A stretch of 64,000 nt of DNA from a virus, in IMG/VR virus record IMGVR_UViG_3300007276_000045, positions 1 to 64,000 of that record. One strand, 5' to 3'. This document shows, one piece after another, positions 26,601 through 35,962 of the stretch. Made by a program: the position numbers and the translations under genes. Positions within the stretch are counted from its first letter, which is position 1, and every line of letters begins with the position of its first letter. Under the pieces are notes generated by a model. The model was given only the letters and a program-made list of their open reading frames with translations, did not search any database and had not been told where the DNA came from.

Positions 26601-27229
26601 GGGGCTAACGCAAACCCTCTAGCAAAACTATTCCAGAAGGTGAAAGTTGTAGCGTGCTTGTTGCCAACTCTCGCCCCCTTAAGACCAACACTAAATGTGT
26701 CAGTCATCGTACTGCTAGTGTCGGGGGACAGGAGCGTAACCACGCTATCTCCATCTGAAGCACCGTTCTCAGACGTTAACGCTACAGAAGAGGGGCTAGT
26801 GCTACTACCGCACATTACCTTTGCAAAGCCTCTGTTGATAATCTCGATGCCTCCCCCTGAGGCTACAAATTCCTTATTCTCCAGTCTAAGATCCCCAAGC
26901 TGACCACTGACGCAAACCTCAATAATTACAGGTTGTCTAATGGTATTAGGTAGTGCTTCCACAGCAGAAGAGACAGAACCAAAAACCTTTTTATTATCTA
27001 CACCACAGTCTGAGACTGTAAGCATGATGCTTGGAGCAGTTGCGGAGGCTGGGTAACCAGCCATTTCATGAAGCAGATCGTCTCTATCTTCTAAATCGTA
27101 AATAGGGAGGTTGTCTTGTTCCCAGTTATAGAAGGAACTGGAATCAAACTTATACACAGGATCAGTCCAGCTATTAATTAGCTGTCCAGTTCCAGATGCT
27201 AGATAAAGATCATCTTTATTAAATGCCAT
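23666..27229 (-). CDS. Parallel beta-helix virion protein (probable tailspike/adhesin)
   Basis: 1187 residues. After the N-terminal YNWEQDNLPIYDLEDR module, much of the chain is short strands with regularly spaced Asn/Val/Ser, e.g. IVNSEVVVENCTATRCKEAG, HIDNSDVTLSRGFLAFYN and VNSSVTLSSS, the look of a right-handed parallel beta-helix as in pectate lyase and tailspike folds. Many loops are Thr/Ser/Gly-rich. The C-terminal 200 residues are more globular. It probably recognises or degrades a cell-surface polysaccharide. No catalytic residues can be assigned. Confidence 0.7.
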   Translation of the reverse strand: MAFNKDDLYLASGTGQLINSWTDPVYKFDSSSFYNWEQDNLPIYDLEDRDDLLHEMAGYPASATAPSIMLTVSDCGVDNKKVFGSVSSAVEALPNTIRQPVIIEVCVSGQLGDLRLENKEFVASGGGIEIINRGFAKVMCGSSTSPSSVALTSENGASDGDSVVTLLSPDTSSTMTDTFSVGLKGARVGNKHATTFTFWNSFARGFALAPEVQQAHTTTVRGIATTCNFSDNNGTYFKQSGSPTANVFAFDAYADNTTPSDDIVIRNPNYQTEVIERTKFAVGSGTKNRAVGMLYNNCLSQVTIKNCTGKVFIRGFCVDGATQADITSAGSQRTSRGFDIVNSEVVVENCTATRCKEAGLHIDNSDVTLSRGFLAFYNYELLTDGSHLNTRNSARKTPGMRAVNSSVTLSSSTEDSLGLPIDSPFQFTRNVIGVDLVNSILKTPDGYKNGKNTAGDTPTSTEIFGSQTIYLQTSLNTEQGILAKSSNISMGTAISSYQNKVGVELVNSELATAMFTIDHNQQHGLLAKNSVFNYNLNAEKLTPAVGFQSDFELNGQHANLSNSQFIPTQVSGMYDVYNRLAFNKVFGVDGKVSTVGSVNPAVVLNDSSYMNAVNAGNVLRASFAAQSTTQGSPYFRPTYGAAFCVKGGSTLDLNGTKNYVTNILGPVELQAQQISAGVYADGGSTINIAGPTSIAQYGVPVLAQNNSTVNFQPHMRDGVLDVSGYGLDNIGLDGANHTKVQLHSSRASLVADKGSVINMKDLGDHTVEWASKYQSNLGLDYPTATVATNDIRYNKAFCTSGGYMQFFANPLVASGTFNIGPQAEYPTQTKNITLKAPSETQVWTDVQLDSALTPATFSGASFGGMCVRATKGSTVNVLNTKFPCGWLNTSGAYYDLSGTACDLLKIWNIADNSELNASFLMVSGYHPQDMSGNYYGPSAMWTADTGTGLSGAPSSTPDTSGASVLDSYGLGVQTGGELGYYGKTEQENIGPFRIYVSPASRAKYLGYPVAAGAAYVPPVNPAAFVSMGFQFSDQAVLKTGAPYQVVAQGYNTSGDCSSLNDMGATYNNPSSIYQELGFSSHILSLPADQQGQNVASSFFYAKDLLPNDSEHKIWLDESAANTFANAKNGLLGTSNRKKIFSVYRSWFHNADLGFGAGYYGGGTGATDSTDMARGIGSASLFDLDRYL

Positions 27230-27230
27230 T

Positions 27231-27857
27231 TTAGAAGTTTAACGTCCACTTAAAAATTAACGAGAAATCGTCTGTTTTTGTAATATTTGTAAAGGGCCTA
27301 TACGCCACCAAGTTAGATCGGTAAGTCGCATTACCCAGAGGGTTTTTCATAAACAGACCCACCTCATTTAAAGGCTCCGTTAAATCGTTACAGGAGTTTC
27401 TGTCTATGTAAAGTATATAGGTGACTGAGTTCAAATCCACTCGTTTGATTGCATTATCAGAAATAAGTGGGAATACCCAAGTATCACTGCCGTCAGAGTT
27501 GTCCTTGGGGGTACCGTCCCAGTCCATTAATTGGTGAGTCTCCACAGGCAATTTTGAATCACCGTTGGTATTGTAATCAGTGGTTCCGTTCTCCTGACCC
27601 AGCGCAGATGCTAGAAAGCTCTCGGAGACCCCGTAAGTGCTAATTTTATCATCCCCACCCACGCCTAGTTGGAAATATCTAACTTGAAAATTATCTACAG
27701 AGGTGGCACCTGACCCAGCATAAAGAAGCCCCAAACCAACTCCCATCCCAGAAGTAATGGTATTTGCTTCGTCAAAAAATAGTTCCTCATCGCCGCTCTC
27801 GTAAACTTTATAAATTTCCAAGTGGCCTGATACGTCAATAATGTCTGAGTTTTTCAT
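27231..27857 (-). CDS. Virion protein, tandem paralogue 1
   Basis: 208 residues. VSGHLEIYKVYESGDEELFFDEANTI at the start, and NEVGLFMKNP with AYRPFTNITKTDDFSLIFKWTLNF at the end, match the next gene closely (ISGHITICKIYKDGT...ANMI; TEVGLFSKNP; EFSLIINWSIGF). The middle differs, as in surface proteins under diversifying selection. It has its own CTATAATAG box 9 nt upstream. Location beside the beta-helix protein suggests a fibre or receptor-binding component. Function unknown. Confidence 0.7.
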   Translation of the reverse strand: MKNSDIIDVSGHLEIYKVYESGDEELFFDEANTITSGMGVGLGLLYAGSGATSVDNFQVRYFQLGVGGDDKISTYGVSESFLASALGQENGTTDYNTNGDSKLPVETHQLMDWDGTPKDNSDGSDTWVFPLISDNAIKRVDLNSVTYILYIDRNSCNDLTEPLNEVGLFMKNPLGNATYRSNLVAYRPFTNITKTDDFSLIFKWTLNF

Positions 27858-27864
27858 AATTTAC

Positions 27865-27873
27865 CTATTATAG
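27865..27873 (-). promoter_or_regulatory. CTATAATAG promoter inside the baseplate/fibre operon
   Basis: A minus-strand CTATAATAG fills the 16-nt gap between paralogues 2 and 1; its TATAAT core ends 9 nt before the ATG at 27857. It would let the beta-helix and following genes be transcribed apart from the baseplate genes. Confidence 0.5.
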
Positions 27874-28587
27874 TTATCTAATATGGAAAGGGGTTACTTT
27901 ACCTAAGCTCTCTGTATCTCCTTGAGAGAAGTGATCATCCACATTAGAATCTAGGCCCAAGAACCCTATGGACCAGTTAATAATTAAGGAGAACTCCGCA
28001 GTCTTATTTAGTGCTGCAAAGCTTCTGTATGCCATCAGAAGAGGACTCTCTTCGTAAAACCCTTTTGGATTTTTAGAAAATAGCCCTACCTCTGTAATAG
28101 CTAACCCATTGGCTGTGTTCTCATCTAAAACAATCTGAGACTCAAATGAGTCTAAGAAATTTTTAGTTACCGAACCCTTGGTAATATTTGCAAAGTAACC
28201 GTCTGCTCCACTAAAAACAACAGATGACAAGGGTGCTTTTGTTTGCTCAAGCTCCGTGTACACCCCATCCACTACACTGCTTGCATAAAAGCCTCTATAC
28301 TTTTGTGAGATAGTTAACTCTGTATCTTCCCCATACCCATCCCAGCTTACAGGAGCACAGACTTGGTACCAGAAACCAGAGGTATCAGTCGCTGCAAAGC
28401 TAGGAGCACCTGTTCCAATCTGGAAGTAGGCGGGTGAGTAGTCGGAGGGGTGCTTAGAGCCAACATCCTTTTGGATATCTAAAAAGGAGGAGCCAAGCCC
28501 CGCTGTGATCATGTTGGCACGATCAAGAACGGTTTCTTTGGTTCCATCTTTGTAGATTTTACAAATTGTTATATGTCCACTAATCAT
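27874..28587 (-). CDS. Virion protein, tandem paralogue 2
   Basis: 237 residues, sharing its first 30 and last 60 residues with the following gene, plus an extra C-terminal tail (DSNVDDHFSQGDTESLGKVTPFHIR). YFQIGTGAPSF corresponds to YFQLGVGGDDK in paralogue 1. It overlaps paralogue 3 by 8 nt. The shared ends and variable middle suggest gene duplication. Probably a distal tail or baseplate component; not otherwise recognised. Confidence 0.7.
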   Translation of the reverse strand: MISGHITICKIYKDGTKETVLDRANMITAGLGSSFLDIQKDVGSKHPSDYSPAYFQIGTGAPSFAATDTSGFWYQVCAPVSWDGYGEDTELTISQKYRGFYASSVVDGVYTELEQTKAPLSSVVFSGADGYFANITKGSVTKNFLDSFESQIVLDENTANGLAITEVGLFSKNPKGFYEESPLLMAYRSFAALNKTAEFSLIINWSIGFLGLDSNVDDHFSQGDTESLGKVTPFHIR

Positions 28588-29794
28588 GATCTGACCTAAA
28601 GTCTAATGTCCACCTAACTAAAAGAGAGGCGTGGTTTAAGAGTCCGGGAAGAGGTACAGTTCCTAAAAGCGGGACAGATGGAGACTGATCACTCGTAGCT
28701 GCCAAGTTAGACGAGAAGGTCTTCTTGGCAAAAAGTTTAAACTCTTGTTTTGTTACTCCCGATGTATCAATGTACAACGCATTATCTTGTAAGAAAGGGG
28801 CAGCGTTACTTTTCAAAGACTCTTTACAATCTAAGCCCCATAATCCCATTTGATGGAATCCTCCATACACGTTTAATGCTTGAACGTCCCATCTTGCAAT
28901 GTAGCACGCAATTGTTACACGGGGATCTTGAACAAACTCCCGTACATTTGCTGCGCCTGCTGTTGAGGAAACCATGGTATTGCCTACACCCGGTGCTGCT
29001 TGTTTGGAATAATCCACGGTAGCGAACCCTCTATAGTCCATACTACTGGCGTAATTAAATCCTCCAATCAAACTACTAAGATAAAAATAAGGTTGTTGAG
29101 TGGAACCGGGGAAATAGGAAGACGCGCAGTTTACCATTGCATTAACCGTTGGTCCTGTAAAGTCCCCATCAAAAGAGCTTACAATTACAGTCTGTGGTAC
29201 GTTCACCACAGTCACAGGTGTAGCATCTCCTGTCGGATAACCCCCTTGGAAGTAACTAGAGGGGTCACCACTAGCGAAAGCAATTCTGTTTTCTAAGTGG
29301 CCGTATGACCTAGTTCCATCCCCACTAAACATAGTGTATGCGGTGTCTTCTTTTTCGAGTCTCGTATCAAGAGGGTCTGGGTATGAGGGTAGATGATAAT
29401 TTGGAGTATAGGTTGAGACATCCCCAGCCACCTCTCTTGCGGAGTTACTCAGTAGTCGTAATGTTTTTTGTACACCAACAGCATTTAACATGTTTGAAAC
29501 ACGTTGAGAACCTGTCCCATCACACTGATCCCCCGGAGGAGTCCATGATGCACCAGATGGAAAAAAGAATCCATTCTCTTGAAACGCTCCACCCGCAGGA
29601 CCGAAAGACAAAGCTCCAAATCTCCAGTTAGAAGTGTCCATGACCCGTGGTGCTATACCCAGAGTGCTTGAGGGGACCGTCAGCATGTCCACAACAAGCT
29701 CGCCAGCACCATCCACCACAAGGTTACGAGCACTGTGTACGAGCCTCTGAGAGCCATCTGAGGCGATGGCATAAACTTCTACTTTACCCTTCAT
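28580..29794 (-). CDS. Virion protein, tandem paralogue 3 (longer, diverged)
   Basis: 404 residues. The start KGKVEVYAIASDGSQRLVHSARNLVVDGAG follows the same plan as the two smaller paralogues (strand, xxDGS, RN-hydrophobic-x-DG), and the end LLVRWTLDFRSDHD matches FKWTLNF. HQMGLWGLDCKES stands where the others have NEVGLFMKNP. The centre is enlarged. It overlaps the 1519-aa gene by 11 nt. Same family and presumably the same structural role as its neighbours. Confidence 0.7.
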   Translation of the reverse strand: MKGKVEVYAIASDGSQRLVHSARNLVVDGAGELVVDMLTVPSSTLGIAPRVMDTSNWRFGALSFGPAGGAFQENGFFFPSGASWTPPGDQCDGTGSQRVSNMLNAVGVQKTLRLLSNSAREVAGDVSTYTPNYHLPSYPDPLDTRLEKEDTAYTMFSGDGTRSYGHLENRIAFASGDPSSYFQGGYPTGDATPVTVVNVPQTVIVSSFDGDFTGPTVNAMVNCASSYFPGSTQQPYFYLSSLIGGFNYASSMDYRGFATVDYSKQAAPGVGNTMVSSTAGAANVREFVQDPRVTIACYIARWDVQALNVYGGFHQMGLWGLDCKESLKSNAAPFLQDNALYIDTSGVTKQEFKLFAKKTFSSNLAATSDQSPSVPLLGTVPLPGLLNHASLLVRWTLDFRSDHD

Positions 29795-32700
29795 AAATAT
29801 CCACGCTTGAAACTTGGAAGAATCCGACAGGTGAAACTCCCCACCCTAAAGCACCGCCATCCATAATTGCCGTCTCATCCTCATACATGCCAGAGGCAGA
29901 GCGATAATTTAGGCGACTTCCACCACTAACTTCCATAACCGCAGAAGTATTGTAAGCATCTCTACTTGCTAAACCACTACTTAAAGATTTAAAGTACCTA
30001 CAAACAGATTTAAAATCTTGCACTGTTAGCTGGGCATCACCATGATCAGTTTCAATCACTGCATTATTATAGTTAGTTAGATCAACAATAGAAATCTCTT
30101 CGATAACTACAAACCTCCGCTCATCTCCGTCACGGACGAACAACTCGATTGCATACTTCTGGTCAGTCCTGTGAACGTAACCCTTAGCTTCTTCATACTC
30201 AGCAGTCGGAGGAGTTACTCCAAAATCATTATTTGTGGTAAACCTAAACTTCATCTCTTGTAGAGAGTTCTCGTTTATATTAACAATAGCTAGGGGGTTA
30301 GATCCTTCGACAATCTGAGTCTTCCCAATAGGCTCCCAACATCTATAATCATAAGTGGTCTCCAGAAGCGGCCCGTCTGCAACACTTTCTCCACGACCTA
30401 TTACGTTATCAAGATTGAATGTATCAAAAGTATTTAGTTGAACTTTATTTTCAACCCAGTTAATGCCTGCGGTGGAGTTTAAAAAGTTATTAGTTACTAT
30501 CTCCCATCTGTCAAACTCTCTACCACAGTCATCATATACACCTTGAGGATCAAAAGACCAGATATGCCCATACCCTTCATCCAAAGTATGAATCCAACAA
30601 CCAAGGCTTTGTCCTCCACATAAGTCGAAGCCTCTGGATATGTTGTGAGCTTTTACAGTTATCTCATATTCGTGATTAGGTTGTAAGAAGTTTTTTGCTT
30701 GAGTAGTATCTGAAGGGTCAATCACGATCCGAATTCTTGGGAAGGTTGACCCAGACTCACCTCGGTGATACTTGATAATTTGATTATTAATTAAGTACTT
30801 AGCGTAGGAGTACTTGCTTTGATCATCTCTAGACAACCTGAACAAGCTGAATGTTGGGTTACTAGGACCAGTGGGAACTGTCACATCCGATGATGTGTCA
30901 ACTAGCTCCACCCCACTAACAAGATGCTTATTCCTGAACTCAGGCTTAGAAAGGTATAAATCAGTGGAGTCCGAAGCGGTTACTGTGCCAACTTCATATA
31001 CACTTCCTGAAGTTCCTGAAATACTTAAGACTCCACTGCCATCAGCAAATGCGATATCAGCTTCGTATAAAGAAGAACTTGCAGACAAATACCCAGATGC
31101 ATCTAATGCTGACCCATCAGTGTCTAGGTTCGAGTTGTAGATTAGAGGGCCAAAGGAGTGTGAGAACATGTTAGGCACACCAAGGAGGTTATAATTGTTG
31201 GTTGTGCCATGCCCCCCAAAGAGACCCATGTAGTCATTGTACAGCCTATGAACTTTCCTACCAAACGTAAAGTGGTCATAGTCATGTATGCTTGTATCAG
31301 AATTATCGTTTTCAATAAGCTGGTTTGCAATTGATCTAATTACAGAATCCATTGGATCGTAAGTAGTGTTAAATTGATTAAACCAGTCTTGGAAACTAGT
31401 GGGCCTAAGCAGAGAAGACTCAGACGGCCAATCCGTATTACTAACTCCTGTCTGGGTATCGAAGCATCCTGAAACTAGAGAGCTTGCTTGTAGGTATTTT
31501 TCTAAATCATTTACACGGGTCATCATGTAAATGATTTCGGGTAGTTGCCCCCTTCTACCGTAGGTGTTACAACTAGATGTTGGAACATTCTGCTTTGCTC
31601 TAGATGCAAAAGTATTGCTTACATCATAGCCGAAGTGGGAGCTAGGGGAGGTAAGGTTTTGACAAATTTCCCAGACAGGGTGAACATCCCCTAGAAGATA
31701 ACCTATACCACAAGCTTGTGTATCTTCAACTAAAGATACCTCTTGGAAGTGTTGAGATGATGGGACAAAGCCTAGAGGCAAGTATCCTGTGGCTGACGAA
31801 TAATAACTAGTAGATAATTCTAGTGATCCGGGATTATTCCTCCCACCCCTAGTGAATAATTTACCCTCTGGTAAAAGGTTCTTAAAGCTTCTGCGTCGAA
31901 GTGAGTTTCTAGGAGCGGCTCCTCTGGCTACAAAATCAATAGCTTGGCCCGACCCAGAAACCATAATGTCATTAATGTTATTAACATCTATTCTTTTGAA
32001 GCGGTTTGGGGTTAGTCCTGCGGATAACGACAGATTAGCCATATCCACCGCGCAAGTAGCCCAGCCAGTGGTTACTGTTGAAGAACCTTCATACAGGTCA
32101 TTGAAGTTGGGTCTCCACTCTTGGCACGGATTATCAGCGATAGCATCTAGGCTGTCTGCAACACTTGATACCCCCACTAAGATCTCAGGCATAGCGTGCG
32201 CTGGGATAACTTGATTTAAGACTCGCACAACTTTGGTTAAGCCATACTTGCTTGTAGCCTCAAGAGCATCAGAGTTGAAGTTAAAGCTACTAGCATCAAA
32301 ATTAATAATAAAGTGGGAAGACTTACCGTTCCAGAGGGACAAGAGACTCACAGGGTCTGGTGTCCTTTCCGCTGTTACGTTCTTTAGAATAGTATCGTAA
32401 TTAGGTGCATACTTCTTTTCTTTTGTAAAGAATAGGAAACTGTTAATCGCGCTATCCGTATCCAAGGTTTTTACGGTGTTTACATCAATGTAATCCGTAA
32501 CTTGGTTTGCAAAACTAGTGTCTACACCATAGCATCTAAGGTAGTAATTAATCCTTTCAAGCATCCCCGACGAAATCTTCGTAGGCATGTAATACTGACG
32601 CTTCTCATACGGTGGGATGTATTGGATACCTCCTCTATATTGGAACACAAACTCTGGATCGTAGTGTAAAGTAAGCTCTTCCGACGCAGCTTCAAACTGC

Positions 32701-34343
32701 GATCCAACGAAGTATCGCACATCCCCTTCTGAGTCTACTTTAATATTATACGGCCCGATGTAAGCACCCGTGCCTTCCTCTGAACCTTCAGGCCATTGCA
32801 GTTGTGGCACTGGGAAGGGTTTACCTCCGAGGAAGAAAGAGTTTGGAAACTCCCTGACTAGATCAAACATTATCTTGTCTACCAACATCTTAATATTGGT
32901 GTTTAGATTAGCAGGATCATACTTAGTAACTCCGAACTGTTTTGCTAATTCAGGAGTGTAAGTGTCAAAGTTTTGGAATGCAGCAGAACTAGTAGCAAGG
33001 GAGTAGTAGATTAAGTCTGGAACGTAAGACTCCCAAAGCTCTTTTAAGTTCTGAGTGGGGGTACTGAATACTCCTGTAGAAAATAACGTATCAAGTAAAT
33101 ATTGGATTGACCGCTTCGTGCCTTTCATCTTATAGATGTCTACTGCGTTGCGAAGCTGTACTCGCCACTTATCAATGTCGCCTCCAATAAACTTCCAACC
33201 AATAAGTTCCCCAAGAAGTTCTAAGAATTCCTCAGGACACTTACCAATATCATAAAGAACATTAAGCTCTGCTTGTTCTGTTACTCGATCAGCGATAGCG
33301 AAAGAGATGGAGTCTACAAACCTCTTCAGTGGTCCTGCTTCTTCTACATCTGTAATCAAAACCCCATCAGCCGTAACAGAGGAGGTGTCAAAGAAGGATG
33401 TGAATGCAGACTTTACTTTGTTATCTGTGCTGTCTAGGAAGTGCGGGGAGTATACGATATCAACCAGAGTCTTCAACCGATCTACCTGTTGGGTACCGCT
33501 GGTGAATACGCCCACACTACTATCCAAGGAGGAGGTATAGCTTGCTGGGATAAGGTCATCCGTTGTCGTAAACGTAGGCTGGTTCTTCCAGAGATACTCT
33601 TGATACAGTGCTAGAGTATCTTGTAGTACGATTGATTTACCCTGCCATACTGTTTTTGCTAGAAGTTCTGGTAGAGCCGTGGAGGGGTCAAACGGAGTAG
33701 GCTTCAGCGATACTGGGGCTGGTCCTGATCTGTTTAAGAAATATACCCAACCTAAATTATTTGCTAGGTACTTATATGTTCCCGATGAATCATTAGAAAA
33801 CGCGCTAGCGGTCAGTGTGGCTAAGTTATCTGTTGCGTGGTCTCCCGCATGAACTAGAGGGATGCTAGGGAGGAGTGTTCCAGAAACGTAATCAACGAAC
33901 GCTTGGCTTGTCGCGTAGTCCTTTAGCTTTACGTTTAGAGGGGTTAGGATATTTCTTTGAAAATCATCCGAGTTAATCTGTGCTGGGTTTTGAGTTTTGT
34001 AGAAGTATCTTGCGAATCCTTGCGGGGTTCCTAGGCTAGAAAGCTCCTCATCATACGTTAGAGACGATACTGGGAATATGGTAGCTTGGTTCTTATTAGC
34101 AAGAATATGTGAGTTGATTAGCTGGTTAGGGTATGATACATGCGTCCCACTAATTGTCTGCTCATCGGAAAAATAAAACTTTGGAATAATCTTCCGAATA
34201 GCATCCGAGTAGTTTCTTTTAAAATACTGCTGCTCATCATTAGAGACTATAAGATCGTCCCTAGAAGTTACGACAGCCATGACCTCAGGTATAATCTTAC
34301 CCTGATCATCAAATCTAGATTTTTGGACGTATCTTCTTGCCAT
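29784..34343 (-). CDS. Large baseplate wedge protein with tail-protein-I-like domain (gp7-like by position)
   Basis: 1519 residues. CPEEFLELLGELIGWKFIGGDIDKWRVQLRNAVDIYKMKGTKRS (about 365-408) is the P2 gpI/tail protein I signature (LG-hydrophobic core, W, RxxxxxAxxxYKxKGT). The gene directly follows gp25- and gp6-like genes, the place of the wedge protein that T4 gp7 represents. Later regions contain beta-rich domains, e.g. NHEYEITVKAHNISRGFDLC and FVVIEEISIVDL, possibly carbohydrate-binding-like. It likely joins the wedge to peripheral fibres. The domain is well supported; the full role is inferred. Confidence 0.75.
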   Translation of the reverse strand: MARRYVQKSRFDDQGKIIPEVMAVVTSRDDLIVSNDEQQYFKRNYSDAIRKIIPKFYFSDEQTISGTHVSYPNQLINSHILANKNQATIFPVSSLTYDEELSSLGTPQGFARYFYKTQNPAQINSDDFQRNILTPLNVKLKDYATSQAFVDYVSGTLLPSIPLVHAGDHATDNLATLTASAFSNDSSGTYKYLANNLGWVYFLNRSGPAPVSLKPTPFDPSTALPELLAKTVWQGKSIVLQDTLALYQEYLWKNQPTFTTTDDLIPASYTSSLDSSVGVFTSGTQQVDRLKTLVDIVYSPHFLDSTDNKVKSAFTSFFDTSSVTADGVLITDVEEAGPLKRFVDSISFAIADRVTEQAELNVLYDIGKCPEEFLELLGELIGWKFIGGDIDKWRVQLRNAVDIYKMKGTKRSIQYLLDTLFSTGVFSTPTQNLKELWESYVPDLIYYSLATSSAAFQNFDTYTPELAKQFGVTKYDPANLNTNIKMLVDKIMFDLVREFPNSFFLGGKPFPVPQLQWPEGSEEGTGAYIGPYNIKVDSEGDVRYFVGSQFEAASEELTLHYDPEFVFQYRGGIQYIPPYEKRQYYMPTKISSGMLERINYYLRCYGVDTSFANQVTDYIDVNTVKTLDTDSAINSFLFFTKEKKYAPNYDTILKNVTAERTPDPVSLLSLWNGKSSHFIINFDASSFNFNSDALEATSKYGLTKVVRVLNQVIPAHAMPEILVGVSSVADSLDAIADNPCQEWRPNFNDLYEGSSTVTTGWATCAVDMANLSLSAGLTPNRFKRIDVNNINDIMVSGSGQAIDFVARGAAPRNSLRRRSFKNLLPEGKLFTRGGRNNPGSLELSTSYYSSATGYLPLGFVPSSQHFQEVSLVEDTQACGIGYLLGDVHPVWEICQNLTSPSSHFGYDVSNTFASRAKQNVPTSSCNTYGRRGQLPEIIYMMTRVNDLEKYLQASSLVSGCFDTQTGVSNTDWPSESSLLRPTSFQDWFNQFNTTYDPMDSVIRSIANQLIENDNSDTSIHDYDHFTFGRKVHRLYNDYMGLFGGHGTTNNYNLLGVPNMFSHSFGPLIYNSNLDTDGSALDASGYLSASSSLYEADIAFADGSGVLSISGTSGSVYEVGTVTASDSTDLYLSKPEFRNKHLVSGVELVDTSSDVTVPTGPSNPTFSLFRLSRDDQSKYSYAKYLINNQIIKYHRGESGSTFPRIRIVIDPSDTTQAKNFLQPNHEYEITVKAHNISRGFDLCGGQSLGCWIHTLDEGYGHIWSFDPQGVYDDCGREFDRWEIVTNNFLNSTAGINWVENKVQLNTFDTFNLDNVIGRGESVADGPLLETTYDYRCWEPIGKTQIVEGSNPLAIVNINENSLQEMKFRFTTNNDFGVTPPTAEYEEAKGYVHRTDQKYAIELFVRDGDERRFVVIEEISIVDLTNYNNAVIETDHGDAQLTVQDFKSVCRYFKSLSSGLASRDAYNTSAVMEVSGGSRLNYRSASGMYEDETAIMDGGALGWGVSPVGFFQVSSVDIYEG

Positions 34344-35962
34344 TAGATTAGAACAGTGTTGATAGTAAAGTTATTTAGCTGAATAATCTCACTAAAATCG
34401 ACCTCGGTAACCTCTGGGAGATTGTCAATCGTGGAGTACCTAACACTAGGTAGTCTGAAGATCTCCCTGTTTAGCTCCGAAGCTATAAAAGGCTTACCAA
34501 AATCAGCATTATCAATATTGAAATACTCCCGAATTATCTCAGCAACCTCTTGCTCAACCTGCTGTTGGCGAGGAGATAGCTCTCTGTCAATGCGAATAGT
34601 TATAACTATATCTAAAGTTCTAATTAAGCCATCAACCACTACTACTTCATCCGTTAGCATCTTCTTAGGTTCAATCTCTTCTAACAACTCCTGCTTAAAA
34701 GTAGGAGAAGCTTTTTGCAATCTAAGATCATCTGCCTTCTCTAAAGTATACATGTCAATTACGTTGCCTGATGAAAAAGCGTCTCTAACAGCAGCAGTAG
34801 TTTTACCTACGGTTCCTTGTTTTGATCTAAACGTATTACCAATAGCAATAAAGTCCTCAAGAGTTACAACCCTATCTTGTCGTTTGAAAGTATATGGGGC
34901 GTACTTTTTAGCGTGTTCGGCAGTTTCTGCCTCTGCTCCACCCGTGGCAGGTGTTCTGTTTTCTACCGTTAAGGATGTCGCACCTCCTGATCCTGCTCGG
35001 GCTGTTGTTTCTACATTTAACACCCCTTGGTCCAAGTTTCCTCTAGATCCTCCTCCCACTCTATAGGCTACAGTAAACTCAGCACCTGCGGGTGGGGAAA
35101 TGCCAATAGCATTATCCCCAAAAAGAACAGTGGCTGCGTAGTTATCATCGTAGACCACTTGGAAAATTTTATCAGTTCCACCAGAGGCTGAGTATAACCT
35201 ATCTGCCTGAGTATAGGCTCCGTTCGCGTCTGAGTCTTCGTTTTCCGTGGTCACAAAAACTTGAACACTTCCCTCCACAATCGGAGAGTTTGTTAAACCA
35301 ATTCTTTTGTTACCTTCTAAAGTATCAAAGGTGCCTTTCTGAATAGCTATGGCACCCTCAAGCAAAGCGCAGTTCTCAAACACAGAACTAGCCCCTGTTG
35401 CCCCACCATTTGCAACTTCAGATTGTTCGAAGTTTAATTGTGCAGCAGCATTCTGAATATCCTCAATAGCATTATTTGTAATTTTGTAAAGAGTATAGTT
35501 TACAGGAGCACTATCTTCCTTAGATGTAATAGCAACTGTTCTATTAGTAGGAACAATACTCACTGGGAAATCGTTATGGTCTGAGGGGAGGGTTTGGTTG
35601 GTTAGCCTAGCCCCAGCCCCAGCAGCTAACGGACCTTTCATGTCCACGCCTACTAGCTCCAAAAGTTTCTTAAGGTTATTCCTATTTTTTACAGTTCTTA
35701 AGTAGTTCTCGTTAGCCAACATGTCCCCCTTCAAGGATAGGACACTGCCCATGTAGGAGACTACTTCAATAAGCATCATTCCTAGATCCGACTCTGAGAA
35801 GTTTTGATAATCCTCAGGGTAGACAGCCTTGATGTATGAGACGAGGTTTTCTCTAAGCGAGAAGAAGTCCGTTCCCGCGTAGTCAATATACTCAACCTTT
35901 TTTCTATCAGGGATAGAGGCGAGCTTCATAAAATCACTGTTTGCTGTTCCTGAAAAAGACAT
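34343..35962 (-). CDS. gp6: Baseplate wedge protein (gp6/baseplate J-like)
   Basis: 539 residues (T4 gp6 is 660). The N-terminus, FFSLRENLVSYIKAVYPEDYQNFSESDLGMMLIEVVSYMG, is typical of gp6-type proteins (PxDY-x-F-x-x-S-D-x-G). The baseplate J core follows: TLDIVITIRIDRELSPRQQ, then EIIREYFNIDNADFGKPFIASELNREIF. It forms the inner baseplate ring that triggers contraction. It overlaps the gp25-like and wedge genes by 1 nt each. Confidence 0.9.
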   Translation of the reverse strand: MSFSGTANSDFMKLASIPDRKKVEYIDYAGTDFFSLRENLVSYIKAVYPEDYQNFSESDLGMMLIEVVSYMGSVLSLKGDMLANENYLRTVKNRNNLKKLLELVGVDMKGPLAAGAGARLTNQTLPSDHNDFPVSIVPTNRTVAITSKEDSAPVNYTLYKITNNAIEDIQNAAAQLNFEQSEVANGGATGASSVFENCALLEGAIAIQKGTFDTLEGNKRIGLTNSPIVEGSVQVFVTTENEDSDANGAYTQADRLYSASGGTDKIFQVVYDDNYAATVLFGDNAIGISPPAGAEFTVAYRVGGGSRGNLDQGVLNVETTARAGSGGATSLTVENRTPATGGAEAETAEHAKKYAPYTFKRQDRVVTLEDFIAIGNTFRSKQGTVGKTTAAVRDAFSSGNVIDMYTLEKADDLRLQKASPTFKQELLEEIEPKKMLTDEVVVVDGLIRTLDIVITIRIDRELSPRQQQVEQEVAEIIREYFNIDNADFGKPFIASELNREIFRLPSVRYSTIDNLPEVTEVDFSEIIQLNNFTINTVLI

